From the NCBI GenBank assembly GCA_021296215.1, contig JAGWBA010000010.1, positions 1-45,957 of the forward strand: a stretch of DNA of 45,957 nt. Direction: 5' to 3'. Under the pieces are notes generated by a model. The model was not told the DNA's origin. It saw only the letters and a list, made by a program, of their open reading frames with translations, and made no database searches. Both the position numbers and the translations under genes were made by a program. Below are positions 7,736-15,787 of the stretch, one piece after another. This DNA is from Flavobacteriales bacterium. Its GTDB lineage: Bacteria > Bacteroidota > Bacteroidia > Flavobacteriales > ECT2AJA-044. The first letter of the stretch is position 1. The number at the start of each line of letters is the position of its first letter.

Positions 7736-8395
7736 ATGTCCACCATTGCCAAAAACCTCGATCGTATCAAAGGCGAATTGCCCGGGCACGTGACCTTGGT
7801 GGCGGTGAGTAAGACCAAATCGAATTCCGCCGTCGAAGAAGCGTACGCTACGGGGCACCACGATTTCGGGGAAAACAAAGTTCAGGAGCTCCAAAAAAAG
7901 CAGCCCGCCTTGCCCGATGATATTCACTGGCATTTCATTGGTCATCTTCAGCGGAACAAGGTGAAGTACATGGCTCCTTTCGTTCATTTGATCCACGGGG
8001 TCAATAGCCTTCGTTTAGCCAAAGAAATCGACAAGCGCGCGCGTCAAAACGAGCGAAAGATCAATGCGCTGCTGCAGGTACATATTGCCGAGGAAAGCAC
8101 CAAGTTCGGGTTCGACTTCGATGAACTCAAGGCGCTCGTAGCATCGAATGACTTGGCCGGATTAGAGCATTTGCGTATTCGGGGCCTCATGGGTATGGCC
8201 ACCTACACCGACGATATGGATCAGGTGCGTCGCGAGTTCAAATCGTTGAAGTCCGCATTCGACCATATAAAAACTTCCTTCGCCGATTGCGACATACTCT
8301 CCATGGGGATGAGCAATGATTATAAAGTCGCCATTGAAGAAGGAAGCACTATGGTGCGTATCGGCACCGATATCTTCGGGGAGCGGAACTATTAG
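7736..8395 (+). CDS. YggS-family PLP homeostasis protein
   Basis: A 219-residue PLP-binding protein (YggS/PROSC/PLPBP), a single TIM barrel with no known catalytic activity that helps keep pyridoxal phosphate and amino/keto acid pools in balance. K26 in LVAVSKTK is the PLP lysine. HDFGENKVQE, HFIGHLQRNK and MGMSNDYKVAIEEGSTMVR are the family motifs in order. It begins four bases after the DUF1015 stop. Its stop overlaps the stop of the convergent outer-membrane protein gene. Confidence 0.94.
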   Translation: MSTIAKNLDRIKGELPGHVTLVAVSKTKSNSAVEEAYATGHHDFGENKVQELQKKQPALPDDIHWHFIGHLQRNKVKYMAPFVHLIHGVNSLRLAKEIDKRARQNERKINALLQVHIAEESTKFGFDFDELKALVASNDLAGLEHLRIRGLMGMATYTDDMDQVRREFKSLKSAFDHIKTSFADCDILSMGMSNDYKVAIEEGSTMVRIGTDIFGERNY

Positions 8396-9021
8396 AACCG
8401 GTAACCCAACGAAAGGATCAACTGACTCGTTCTGGAATCTACATCGAACTGCTGGCCGGCAAAGGTCACGTGGTTCGTCTGTGAGTTGAATCCATCTTCG
8501 TATTTAAGGTCGATCAATATCTTCCAAAGATCGAGTCCGATACCGGCTTGGAAACTCCAGAAGGAACCGTCCTGAAGGTCTATACTAATACCTTCGGTTT
8601 CGTTGGTGATCACTCGGCTGGCAATTGGTCCGGCATTCACGCGCACGGGTCCGAGTTTGAGTCCGACCATGATCGGGAAGTCGAGCCGTGTATAACTGAT
8701 TCGCGCATCGTCGGTATTCCCGGTAGGCATGCCGTTCTCGTACTCATCGATGGTGATCTCGGTATTGAGCTTGGTGAACAATGCTTCGGGCTGCACGTAC
8801 AATCCGAGGAACTTGAATCGGGTGTACAATCCGAGGTGGTAGCCATAATCTTGCGTACCGCTGGTGAGTTTTTGCTCGAGTTCATCGTCCATGTCGAAAA
8901 TCTCGTTGACCGCTACATCGGCTCGGTTGACTCCGGCTCGTGCACCGATTTGAAATACCTGGGCGTTCAGGGACCCCAAGGATGCAAGGCCTAAGGCGAG
9001 GGTCATCATCAACTTTTTCAT
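8392..9021 (-). CDS. Outer-membrane beta-barrel protein (PorT/OMP_b-brl type)
   Basis: A 209-residue protein with signal peptide MKKLMMTLALGLASLGSLNAQ, followed by VFQIGARAGVNRADV, the usual opening of the small Bacteroidota porin-like barrel family. Alternating hydrophobic strands continue to the C-terminal LILSLGYRF, which ends in the aromatic residue expected for outer-membrane insertion. The ATG at 9021 is used; a GTG one codon upstream is also in frame. It starts 21 bp after purC on the same strand and may be cotranscribed. Substrate unknown. Confidence 0.82.
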   Translation of the reverse strand: MKKLMMTLALGLASLGSLNAQVFQIGARAGVNRADVAVNEIFDMDDELEQKLTSGTQDYGYHLGLYTRFKFLGLYVQPEALFTKLNTEITIDEYENGMPTGNTDDARISYTRLDFPIMVGLKLGPVRVNAGPIASRVITNETEGISIDLQDGSFWSFQAGIGLDLWKILIDLKYEDGFNSQTNHVTFAGQQFDVDSRTSQLILSLGYRF

Positions 9022-9041
9022 CACTGTGTGTTTTTGTGTTC

Positions 9042-9989
9042 CTATTTGGCCAGGAATTCCCGGATGTTTCGCTCTACGCGCTCTGCGACGTTTTCCGTGT
9101 CTGCCTTCTCGAACTTTTCACCGGTGATTTGCTCATAGAGCTCGATGTATCGCTCGCTTACCGAAGACACGTAGCCGTCGGTCATTTCCGGAATGGTCTG
9201 ATCTTCTTTGCCCTGGAACCCTCCGGCGATCAGCCACTGTCGAACGAATTCTTTCGACAACTGCTTCTGCTTTTCGCCACGCGCCTGGTGCTCTTCATAT
9301 CCTTCGGCGTAGAAATAGCGGCTCGAGTCGGGCGTGTGGATCTCGTCGATGAGCACGATGGTGCCGTCTTCGAGTTTTCCGAACTCGTACTTGGTATCGA
9401 CCAAGATGAGTCCCCGCTCCCGAGCCATTTCAGTTCCTCGGGCAAACAAATGGCGCGTGTAGTTTTCCAGCTGCGAATAGTCAGATTCAACAACTATGCC
9501 ACGTTCGATGATGTCCTCTCGGCTGATGTCCTCATCGTGCCCCTCTTCCACTTTGGTAGCGGGGGTTATGATGGGTTCGGGAAAAGCGTCATTTTCATTC
9601 ATTCCCTCCGGCATGGGCACTCCACACAGCACTCTTTTACCCGCCGCGTACTCGCGAGCGGCGTGGCCCGACATATATCCGCGGATCACCATTTCAACTC
9701 GGAAGGGTTCGGCTTTGCGCCCCACGGCCACCTGTGGGTCGGGAGTCGCCATGAGCCAGTTCGGAACAATATCTTCGGTCGCGCGCATGAATTTCGCCGC
9801 GATCTGATTCAATACCTGACCTTTGAACGGAATGCCTTTGGGCAACACTACATCGAACGCCGAAATTCGATCGCTGGCCACCATGACCAACAGGTCGTCG
9901 TTAATGGTGTACACATCGCGGACTTTACCCCTGTAAAACTTGGTTTGACCCGGAAGGTTAAAGTTGGTCTCTTTCAAAGGCTGGGGCAT
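9042..9989 (-). CDS. purC: Phosphoribosylaminoimidazole-succinocarboxamide synthase
   Basis: A 315-residue SAICAR synthase. It joins CAIR and aspartate with ATP in purine synthesis. YRGKVRDVY near the N-terminus binds ATP phosphates, [16 protein letters not shown] is the family signature, and LVDTKYEFG with [13 protein letters not shown] completes the active site. The length is that of the longer eukaryote-like/Bacteroidota form. The ATG at 9989 directly abuts a GAATTCTTAAT repeat block, leaving little room for an ordinary promoter within the first bases upstream. Confidence 0.95.
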   Translation of the reverse strand: MPQPLKETNFNLPGQTKFYRGKVRDVYTINDDLLVMVASDRISAFDVVLPKGIPFKGQVLNQIAAKFMRATEDIVPNWLMATPDPQVAVGRKAEPFRVEMVIRGYMSGHAAREYAAGKRVLCGVPMPEGMNENDAFPEPIITPATKVEEGHDEDISREDIIERGIVVESDYSQLENYTRHLFARGTEMARERGLILVDTKYEFGKLEDGTIVLIDEIHTPDSSRYFYAEGYEEHQARGEKQKQLSKEFVRQWLIAGGFQGKEDQTIPEMTDGYVSSVSERYIELYEQITGEKFEKADTENVAERVERNIREFLAK

Positions 9990-10109
9990 GAATTCTTAAT
10001 TTTTAATTCTTAATGGGCAACGGCCAACGGGTTAAGCGTTATTGGCTAATGGTTCATGGTTCATAGCCATTAGCTAACTAAAAATTCAAAATTAAACATT
10101 AAGAATTCT
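9990..10109. repeat. Mosaic intergenic repeat with inverted AT-rich ends
   Basis: The left end (9990-10019) is GAATTCTTAAT-rich and ends TTAATGGGCA. The right end (10081-10109) is an inverted version ending in ATTAAGAATTC. Between them lie short tandem repeats (ATGGTTC twice, about 10050-10063) and TTGGCTAATGG/CCATTAGCTAA inverted parts. The right end supplies the last codons (asparagine, serine) and stop of phoH, and the left end touches the purC start codon. It resembles the 6297-6486 spacer. Confidence 0.65.
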
Positions 10110-11058
10110 GTTCTTTTTCTTTTTGCTCCTGCATTTCATAAGCTTTGATCACCCTTTTCACGAGTCTATGGCGAATAACATCCTTTTCGTCGAGCTTTAA
10201 GATCGCGATCCCATCTACATCGTGCAGAATATTCAAGGCCTCTAACAGGCCTGAACGTTGATTGCGCGGCAGGTCGATCTGCGAAGCGTCACCCGTAATG
10301 ATGAAGCGGGCCGATTTCCCCATCCGCGTCAAAAACATCTTCATCTGCGCGTGGGTGGTATTTTGCGCCTCGTCCAAGATCACAAAGGCATTATCGAGCG
10401 TACGTCCACGCATGAAGGCCAATGGAGCGATCTCCACCACGTGGTTCTCGATGAAATACTGGAGCTTTTCATTCGGTATCATATCGCGCAGCGCATCGTA
10501 CAGCGGCTGCAAGTAAGGATCGAGCTTCTCTTTGAGGTCGCCCGGCAAAAAACCGAGGTTTTCTCCGGCCTCAATGGCCGGACGCGTGAGTACGATCCTC
10601 CTTACCTCTTTGCGTCGAAGTGCTCGAACCGCCAGGGCTACTGCCGTGTAGGTCTTTCCCGTTCCGGCCGGACCGATCGCAAACACCAGATCGTTCTTCT
10701 CAGAGAGCTTCACCATCTTGCGCTGGTTGGCCGTACGGGCCTTGATCATACGTCCATTAGTACCGTGCAACAGCACATCGCCCCCTTCATCACCTAATTC
10801 CTGCGCATCCTCGACCATCAATCGCTCAATGTTTCCTTCGGTTAGCTGATTGTATTTGTTCAGATGCTCCATGAGCAAGTTGAACTTGATCTCGAATTGA
10901 TCAATGTGGTCATCGGGCCCGATAACCGTGATCGAGTTTCCTCGAGCAACGAGTTTCAGTTGCGGAAAATAAGTTTTGACCAGCGAGAGTTTCTTGTTCT
11001 GAGCCCCTAAAAAATCGAGGGGATCAACGTTCTCTAAAGGGAATATGCGTTCGCTCAA
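10099..11058 (-). CDS. PhoH-family ATPase, TTG start
   Basis: A 319-residue PhoH-like protein: an N-terminal KH-like/PhoH-associated part, then a P-loop ATPase with Walker A GPAGTGKT and Walker B FVILDEAQN, followed by FIITGDASQIDLP. These proteins bind nucleotides and are tied to RNA metabolism, often near the ybeY endonuclease. No ATG suits the N-terminus; the TTG at 11058 gives SERIFPLENVDPLDF, which fits the family start. Upstream translation would run into the divergent SAM-hydrolase gene. The last residues come from a repeat end (QEQKEKEQNS). A degenerate TAATTTG on the minus strand (11086-11080) may be its -7 element. Confidence 0.9.
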   Translation of the reverse strand: MSERIFPLENVDPLDFLGAQNKKLSLVKTYFPQLKLVARGNSITVIGPDDHIDQFEIKFNLLMEHLNKYNQLTEGNIERLMVEDAQELGDEGGDVLLHGTNGRMIKARTANQRKMVKLSEKNDLVFAIGPAGTGKTYTAVALAVRALRRKEVRRIVLTRPAIEAGENLGFLPGDLKEKLDPYLQPLYDALRDMIPNEKLQYFIENHVVEIAPLAFMRGRTLDNAFVILDEAQNTTHAQMKMFLTRMGKSARFIITGDASQIDLPRNQRSGLLEALNILHDVDGIAILKLDEKDVIRHRLVKRVIKAYEMQEQKEKEQNS

Positions 11059-11124
11059 ATTGGTTACTTTTGGGGCACGCAAATTACGGAACTTTCTCCT
11101 ACTAAACAGGCGATCTGCGCACCC

Positions 11125-11940
11125 ATGGCCATCATAACGCTTACCACGGATTACGGAACTAAAGACTACCACGCCTCGGCGGTCAAAGGCTCCATTCTCC
11201 GCGAATTGCCCGATGCCACTATCGTGGACGTTACACACGAGATAAGGCCCTTTAACCTCAGCGAGGCCGCCTACATTTTGCGCAACGCCTACAAGGATTT
11301 TCCCAAGGGCACCATTCACATCATCGGTATCGATTCAGAACTCACCGAAGACAAACCCCATTTAGCCGTAGAAGTTGACGGCCACTATTTCATCGGTGCC
11401 GACACCGGTATCTTTGCATTGTTGTTTCCCGACTTGCGGCCTTCGGCTATCATTGAGCTCAATATCGCGCAGGAATCGGACAGCTACAGTTTCCCGGCTC
11501 GCGACGTATTCGTGAAAGGGGCGTGTCACCTCGCGAGGGGCGGAAATATCTCCCTGCTCGGATCGGCCCGCAGGGCCTTTGTGGAGCGTAAGAGTATTCA
11601 GCCCAGCGCCTCGAGCAACGGAAAAGAGATCACCGCGGCGGTGGTGTACATCGACCATTTCGGGAATGTGGTCACCAACGTAACCCGACAGTTCTTTAAG
11701 GACGTGGGTAAAGGGCGCGATTTCAAGATCCACTTGCCGCGCATGCGCCACAGCAAAGAGACCATCAAAGTGCTCCGAAAGTGCTACAGCGAAATGGGCG
11801 AAGGTCAGGCCCTGGCATTGTTCAACTCGGCCGGACACTTGGAGATCGCGATCGCCAAAAGCGACCTTCAAACCGTTGGTGGCGCTAGTAGTTTGCTGGG
11901 CATCGGCTATGGAGAAACCATCAAAATCACCTTCGAATGA
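11125..11940 (+). CDS. SAM hydrolase / SAM-hydroxide adenosyltransferase (DUF62)
   Basis: A 271-residue protein of the DUF62 family, which includes fluorinase and chlorinase but whose common members hydrolyse S-adenosylmethionine to adenosine and methionine using hydroxide. The N-terminal ITLTTDYGTKDYHASAVKG and the FIGADTGIFALLF and VVYIDHFGNVVTN segments are family motifs. The last fits the start of the C-terminal beta-barrel domain. No sign of the fluorinase loop was noticed. Its stop overlaps the next start (ATGA), so it is coupled to the small monooxygenase. Confidence 0.9.
   Translation: MAIITLTTDYGTKDYHASAVKGSILRELPDATIVDVTHEIRPFNLSEAAYILRNAYKDFPKGTIHIIGIDSELTEDKPHLAVEVDGHYFIGADTGIFALLFPDLRPSAIIELNIAQESDSYSFPARDVFVKGACHLARGGNISLLGSARRAFVERKSIQPSASSNGKEITAAVVYIDHFGNVVTNVTRQFFKDVGKGRDFKIHLPRMRHSKETIKVLRKCYSEMGEGQALALFNSAGHLEIAIAKSDLQTVGGASSLLGIGYGETIKITFE
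11561..11578 (+). repeat. Mini-palindrome copy (in SAM hydrolase gene)
   Basis: GATC, GGCCC, GCA, GGGCC, T. It is read in the sense direction in a third frame, giving SARRAF. Confidence 0.55.
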
Positions 11941-12230
11941 TCATCCGTATCGTCAAGATGACCTTCCGGCCGCAGGCCGTTACCGAATTTTTACACATCT
12001 TTGAGCAAAGTAAAGAGCACATTCGCGGCTTCGAAGGGTGCGAACGACTCGAGCTTCTGCAGCACGCTGAACAAGAGCACGTTTTTTTCACTTACTCTTG
12101 GTGGCAGCACCCCGATCACCTCGAAGCCTACCGACATTCGGAGCTCTTTAAAGAAGTTTGGGGAAACACGAAGGCATTGTTCGGCGATAAGCCGGAGGCG
12201 TGGAGTTTGACGAAAAAAGTAGAGTTGTAA
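11937..12230 (+). CDS. Antibiotic biosynthesis monooxygenase (ABM) domain protein
   Basis: A 97-residue ferredoxin-like-fold protein of the ABM family, which includes small dimeric monooxygenases and proteins without known activity. The hydrophobic strand MIIRIVKMTF, the central GCERLELL segment and FFTYSWWQHPDHLEAYRHSE are typical. It overlaps the SAM hydrolase by 4 bp and the gldF start by one base, so the three are translationally linked. A mini-palindrome encodes RPQA near the N-terminus. The substrate is not indicated. Confidence 0.85.
   Translation: MIIRIVKMTFRPQAVTEFLHIFEQSKEHIRGFEGCERLELLQHAEQEHVFFTYSWWQHPDHLEAYRHSELFKEVWGNTKALFGDKPEAWSLTKKVEL
11963..11980 (+). repeat. Mini-palindrome copy (in ABM gene)
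   Basis: TTC, CGGCC, GCA, GGCCG, T. It is read in sense as FRPQAV. The flank differs from the CATC consensus. Confidence 0.45.
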
Positions 12231-12961
12231 TGTGGAGACTCTTCCGCAAGGAGATCAGCAGTTTTTTGAGTTCGATCATCGGATACCTGGTGATCCTGGT
12301 GTTCTTATTGATCACCTCGCTATTTCTGTGGGTGTTCGACGGCGAATTCAATATCCTCAACGCCGGGTACGCCTTACTGGACCCGCTGTTCATCATTGCC
12401 CCCTTTGTATTTCTGTTCCTGATCCCGGCCATCACCATGCGCATGTTCGCCGACGAGCACAAGGCCGGAACCATGGAGCTCCTGGCCACGCGCCCCATCA
12501 GCGATGTGGGCATCGTACTGGCAAAATTCCTCGCCGGCTGGACCCTCGTAGCCCTGGCCCTGCTCCCTACCCTATTGTATTACTACACCGTGCACTCCCT
12601 CGGCGCCCCGGTCGGAAACATCGACAGCGGCGGCACCATCGGTTCGTACATCGGCCTATTGCTATTGGCCGGCGCCTACGTGAGCATTGGCCTCTTTGCG
12701 TCGAGCCTCACCAGCAACCAGATCGTGTCGTTCATCATTGCCCTGTTCCTAAGCTTTCTGCTGTACTTGGGCCTCGATAACCTGGCTTCGTGGTCACTGT
12801 TCGGGTCGTTCGACTACCTCATTCAGCAGCTCGGCATGAGCAACCACTACGTCAGCATGAGCCGCGGGGTAATTGATTCGCGCGACGTCCTTTATTTCTT
12901 TTCTATAATGGCGGCCTTCGCGGCCGGATGTGTAACTGTACTCCAAAGCAGAAAATGGTGA
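12230..12961 (+). CDS. gldF: Gliding-associated ABC transporter permease GldF
   Basis: A 243-residue inner-membrane protein with six hydrophobic helices, a permease of the ABC-2 type. The N-terminal MWRLFRKEISSFLSSIIGY and the FADEHKAGTMELLATRPISD motif after the second helix are characteristic of GldF. With GldG and the ATPase GldA (not in this window) it forms an ABC transporter required for gliding in Flavobacterium johnsoniae, although its need differs among species. The start at 12230 overlaps the ABM stop; the stop overlaps gldG by 7 bp. Confidence 0.93.
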   Translation: MWRLFRKEISSFLSSIIGYLVILVFLLITSLFLWVFDGEFNILNAGYALLDPLFIIAPFVFLFLIPAITMRMFADEHKAGTMELLATRPISDVGIVLAKFLAGWTLVALALLPTLLYYYTVHSLGAPVGNIDSGGTIGSYIGLLLLAGAYVSIGLFASSLTSNQIVSFIIALFLSFLLYLGLDNLASWSLFGSFDYLIQQLGMSNHYVSMSRGVIDSRDVLYFFSIMAAFAAGCVTVLQSRKW

Positions 12962-14670
12962 AAAAGCGGAACCACATACTTCGGCTCGTCCTGCTCCTCG
13001 TCATTTTGGTGCTGCTCAACGTGTTGGGCTCGTTCCGGTATTTTCGGCTCGATCTGACCGCTGAAGGGCGTTACACACTTAGCGACCCAACCAAAGAGGT
13101 CCTCGATCAGCTCGATGACAAGGTCCTTTTCCGGGTTTACCTGGAAGGGGAATTCCCGGCCGGATTCCGCCGATTGAGTAACGAAACCAAGCGCATGCTG
13201 CGCGAGTTCCACGCGTATTCCGATTACATCGAATTCGAGTTCGTAGACCCCGGCGCGGGCGAAAGTGAAGAAGAGCGCCAACAGCTCTACCGCCAACTCA
13301 GCGACAAGGGCATTGAAGGCACACAGCTGCAAATGAAGGAGGGCGATCAACGCAGCTCACAGATCATTTTTCCGGGCGGAGTAGTATACTACATGGGTCG
13401 TGAAGGCGTATTTACCTTGCTGAAGAGTCAGGCCGGGGCGAGTCCTGAGGCGCAACTCAACACTTCGGTACAGGCACTTGAGTTCGAGCTCGCCAATGCT
13501 TTGCGGAAACTTCAGATCAATGACCGCAAAGGCATTGGCTTCGTCGAAGGGCACGGTGAGCTCAGCGATGTTCAGACGGAGGGAATCGCCCGCGTCCTCA
13601 AAGAAGCCTACGACATGGCTCGCCTCGATTTGCGCGCCTTTGTCGTCGATAGCGTAACCGGACAAATCAGCATCGCCGAAAAGCAAGAACAGCTCAATCG
13701 GTTCGATCTGCTCGTAATCGCCAAGCCACGTGAGAAGTACGCCGATCTCGACAAGTACCTCATCGATCAATACATCATGCAAGGGGGTAAGGTTATTTGG
13801 CTTATCGACCGAGTATTCGCCGATATGGATTCTCTGGCCACCAAAAGCCAGGCACTCTCCTACCCGCTCGATCTAAACCTCGACGATATACTGTTCCGAT
13901 ATGGCGTTCGACTGAACGACCAGCTGGTGCAAGATGCCTTGTGTGCCGAAATCCCCGTGGTGGTGAATCTGGTGAATGGCGTTCCACAGTACGAGTTCTT
14001 CCCGTGGCTGTATTTCCCGTTGGCCATGCCGTATCAGGATCACCCGATCGTATCGAACATCAATCCGGTCAAATTCGAATTCCCCTCGAGCATCGACACC
14101 ATCGTAACGCCTGGGGTAAAGAAGACCGTCTTGCTTACCAGCTCCCCATACACCAAAGTGTCGCAAGTGCCGACCAATATCAGTCTGAGCACGTTGAACG
14201 AGCAACCGCAACCGGAGGAATTCACTCAGCAGTTCCTACCCATGGCCGTGCTGCTCGCAGGAACCTTTACCTCGAATTTCAAGAACCGATTACAACCCCG
14301 CGATGGAAATGGCGAGCAATTATCGCTCATCGAAGAAAGTGAGCCAACCGCTCAGATCGTCATTGCCGATGGAGACGTTGTACGCAACCAGTTCCAACGC
14401 GGCGAGGCCCTTCGTTTGGGGTACGATAAGTTCACGGGCAATCAATACGGCAATGAGGACTTCATTTTGAACGCCGTGGATTACCTGCTGGACGATTCGG
14501 GTCTAACCGCCGTGCGCTCGCGCGAGCTCAAGCTGCGATTACTCGACGCTGCGAAACTGCAGGGAAATAGAACCTACTGGAAAACCTTGAATACCGCCCT
14601 TCCGTTAGTACTAGTAGTACTGATCGGAATATTGTTGAACTACTGGAGACGAAGAAAATACGCGAAGTAA
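12955..14670 (+). CDS. gldG: Gliding-associated putative ABC transporter component GldG
   Basis: A 571-residue protein with a membrane helix near the N-terminus (ILRLVLLLVILVLLNVLG), a long periplasmic part beginning FRLDLTAEGRYTLSDPTKEVL, and a C-terminal helix (ALPLVLVVLIGILLNYW) followed by RRRK. The RYTLSDPTKEVLDQLDD opening is the GldG/ABC-type uncharacterised family signature. The ATG at 12955 is used; it overlaps gldF. A GTG follows as the second codon. It is followed after one base by the DUF4340 protein. Confidence 0.93.
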   Translation: MVKKRNHILRLVLLLVILVLLNVLGSFRYFRLDLTAEGRYTLSDPTKEVLDQLDDKVLFRVYLEGEFPAGFRRLSNETKRMLREFHAYSDYIEFEFVDPGAGESEEERQQLYRQLSDKGIEGTQLQMKEGDQRSSQIIFPGGVVYYMGREGVFTLLKSQAGASPEAQLNTSVQALEFELANALRKLQINDRKGIGFVEGHGELSDVQTEGIARVLKEAYDMARLDLRAFVVDSVTGQISIAEKQEQLNRFDLLVIAKPREKYADLDKYLIDQYIMQGGKVIWLIDRVFADMDSLATKSQALSYPLDLNLDDILFRYGVRLNDQLVQDALCAEIPVVVNLVNGVPQYEFFPWLYFPLAMPYQDHPIVSNINPVKFEFPSSIDTIVTPGVKKTVLLTSSPYTKVSQVPTNISLSTLNEQPQPEEFTQQFLPMAVLLAGTFTSNFKNRLQPRDGNGEQLSLIEESEPTAQIVIADGDVVRNQFQRGEALRLGYDKFTGNQYGNEDFILNAVDYLLDDSGLTAVRSRELKLRLLDAAKLQGNRTYWKTLNTALPLVLVVLIGILLNYWRRRKYAK

Positions 14671-14671
14671 C

Positions 14672-15694
14672 ATGAAAAACAGAATTTGGCTCTACGTAGT
14701 ATTGATCGCCCTATTGGGCGGACTGGTCCTTTGGATGGCTTACTTCCAAAACGAAAACACCACGCGACCTCAACTGTACAATTTCACCGTGGAAGACACC
14801 TCAGCGGTATATCGTATCGTCATTAAGGATAAGCGCCCAATGGAAACCGTGCTTACTCGAACGGCCGACGGTTGGATGGTCAACGGTGAACACCATGTGC
14901 GCCCCGACGCCATGGAGGTGCTGCTCGAAACGCTGAAGCGCCAAGAGATGCGCAGCTTTGCCCCTGAAATGGCCAAAGAGCGCGTAATGAATCAAATGAG
15001 CTCCCGAGGCGTGGAGGTGATCGTCGAATCCAATGGTGAATCCGTAAAACATTTTTACGTGGGCGGAAACGCACCCGACCTGCTCGGAACTTATATGATG
15101 ATCGACGGGTCCGATGGCCCTTACCTGGTGCATATTCCAGGGTTCAATGGATTCTTGAACACCCGCTATTTCGCCGACCCGGCCTTGTGGCGCGATCGCT
15201 CCATAGTGGGCGTAAGCCCGGAACGCATAGAGTCAGTAAGTATTCAGTATCACCGCGAACCAGAAATGGGATTCCGCGTGGAGCAACCCGAAGTGGGGGT
15301 CGTGAAAGTGGTCACCATGCCCGGAGAGCAAGCTATGAGCTTCGATTCTACAGCGGCACTGGGTTATTTGCAGGAGTTCCGCCGCATTTACTTCGAGGGC
15401 TTGATCACGGAGGACGATCGCATCTGGGAAAAGAAGGACAGCATTCTCAATAGTGAGCCGGTTTTCACCCTGCGGGTGGATGGTGAAGGTGGTCGCGATA
15501 CCGAACTCGTCGCCTACTACAAGAGCGCCCCTCCGGGAACCACGAATTCAGACGGTAACCCACGCGCGTACGATCTGGATCGCTTTTATGCGCTGTTGAA
15601 CGGTAAGGATTTCATCCTCATCCAAAACTACGCTCTGCGCAAGATCCTGCGCGATCGGTCCTACTTCGAAGGGAGCGCTGTTGTTAAAAAGTAG
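14672..15694 (+). CDS. DUF4340 domain protein, membrane-anchored
   Basis: A 340-residue protein with one N-terminal membrane helix (IWLYVVLIALLGGLVLWMAY) and a periplasmic body. TRTADGWMVNGEHHVRPDAMEVLLETL is the DUF4340 signature. Its place after gldF-gldG with one base between, as in other Bacteroidota, suggests a part in the same transporter, perhaps as an accessory periplasmic subunit. No enzymatic motif is seen. Confidence 0.85.
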   Translation: MKNRIWLYVVLIALLGGLVLWMAYFQNENTTRPQLYNFTVEDTSAVYRIVIKDKRPMETVLTRTADGWMVNGEHHVRPDAMEVLLETLKRQEMRSFAPEMAKERVMNQMSSRGVEVIVESNGESVKHFYVGGNAPDLLGTYMMIDGSDGPYLVHIPGFNGFLNTRYFADPALWRDRSIVGVSPERIESVSIQYHREPEMGFRVEQPEVGVVKVVTMPGEQAMSFDSTAALGYLQEFRRIYFEGLITEDDRIWEKKDSILNSEPVFTLRVDGEGGRDTELVAYYKSAPPGTTNSDGNPRAYDLDRFYALLNGKDFILIQNYALRKILRDRSYFEGSAVVKK

Positions 15695-15703
15695 TTGATT
15701 TCT

Positions 15704-15721
15704 TTTCGGGCCGTAGGCCCT
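15704..15721 (+). repeat. Mini-palindrome copy (between DUF4340 gene and dnaN)
   Basis: TTTC, GGGCC, GTA, GGCCC, T. It is intergenic, ten bases after the DUF4340 stop, and could act in 3' end formation of the upstream transcript. Confidence 0.5.
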
Positions 15722-15729
15722 TAAAAATA

Positions 15730-15737
15730 TATATTTG
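15730..15737 (+). promoter_or_regulatory. -7 element upstream of dnaN
   Basis: TATATTTG matches TAnnTTTG and lies 50 bp before the dnaN ATG. A -33 TTG at the usual spacing is not clear; the mini-palindrome sits just before it. Confidence 0.45.
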
Positions 15738-15787
15738 CCCTTAGGCGAAAACTGGGTCAAAAGGCCCTCAATCAACATATTCATCAG

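Noticed and set aside
8940-10013. Long open frame of 357 codons on the plus strand opposite purC
   Set aside because: purC on the minus strand has all family motifs; the plus frame has no signature and is explained by codon bias of the real gene.
11059-11319. Longer N-terminus for PhoH reading up to 11319
   Set aside because: It would overlap the divergent SAM hydrolase gene by almost 200 bp and adds residues not typical of the family.
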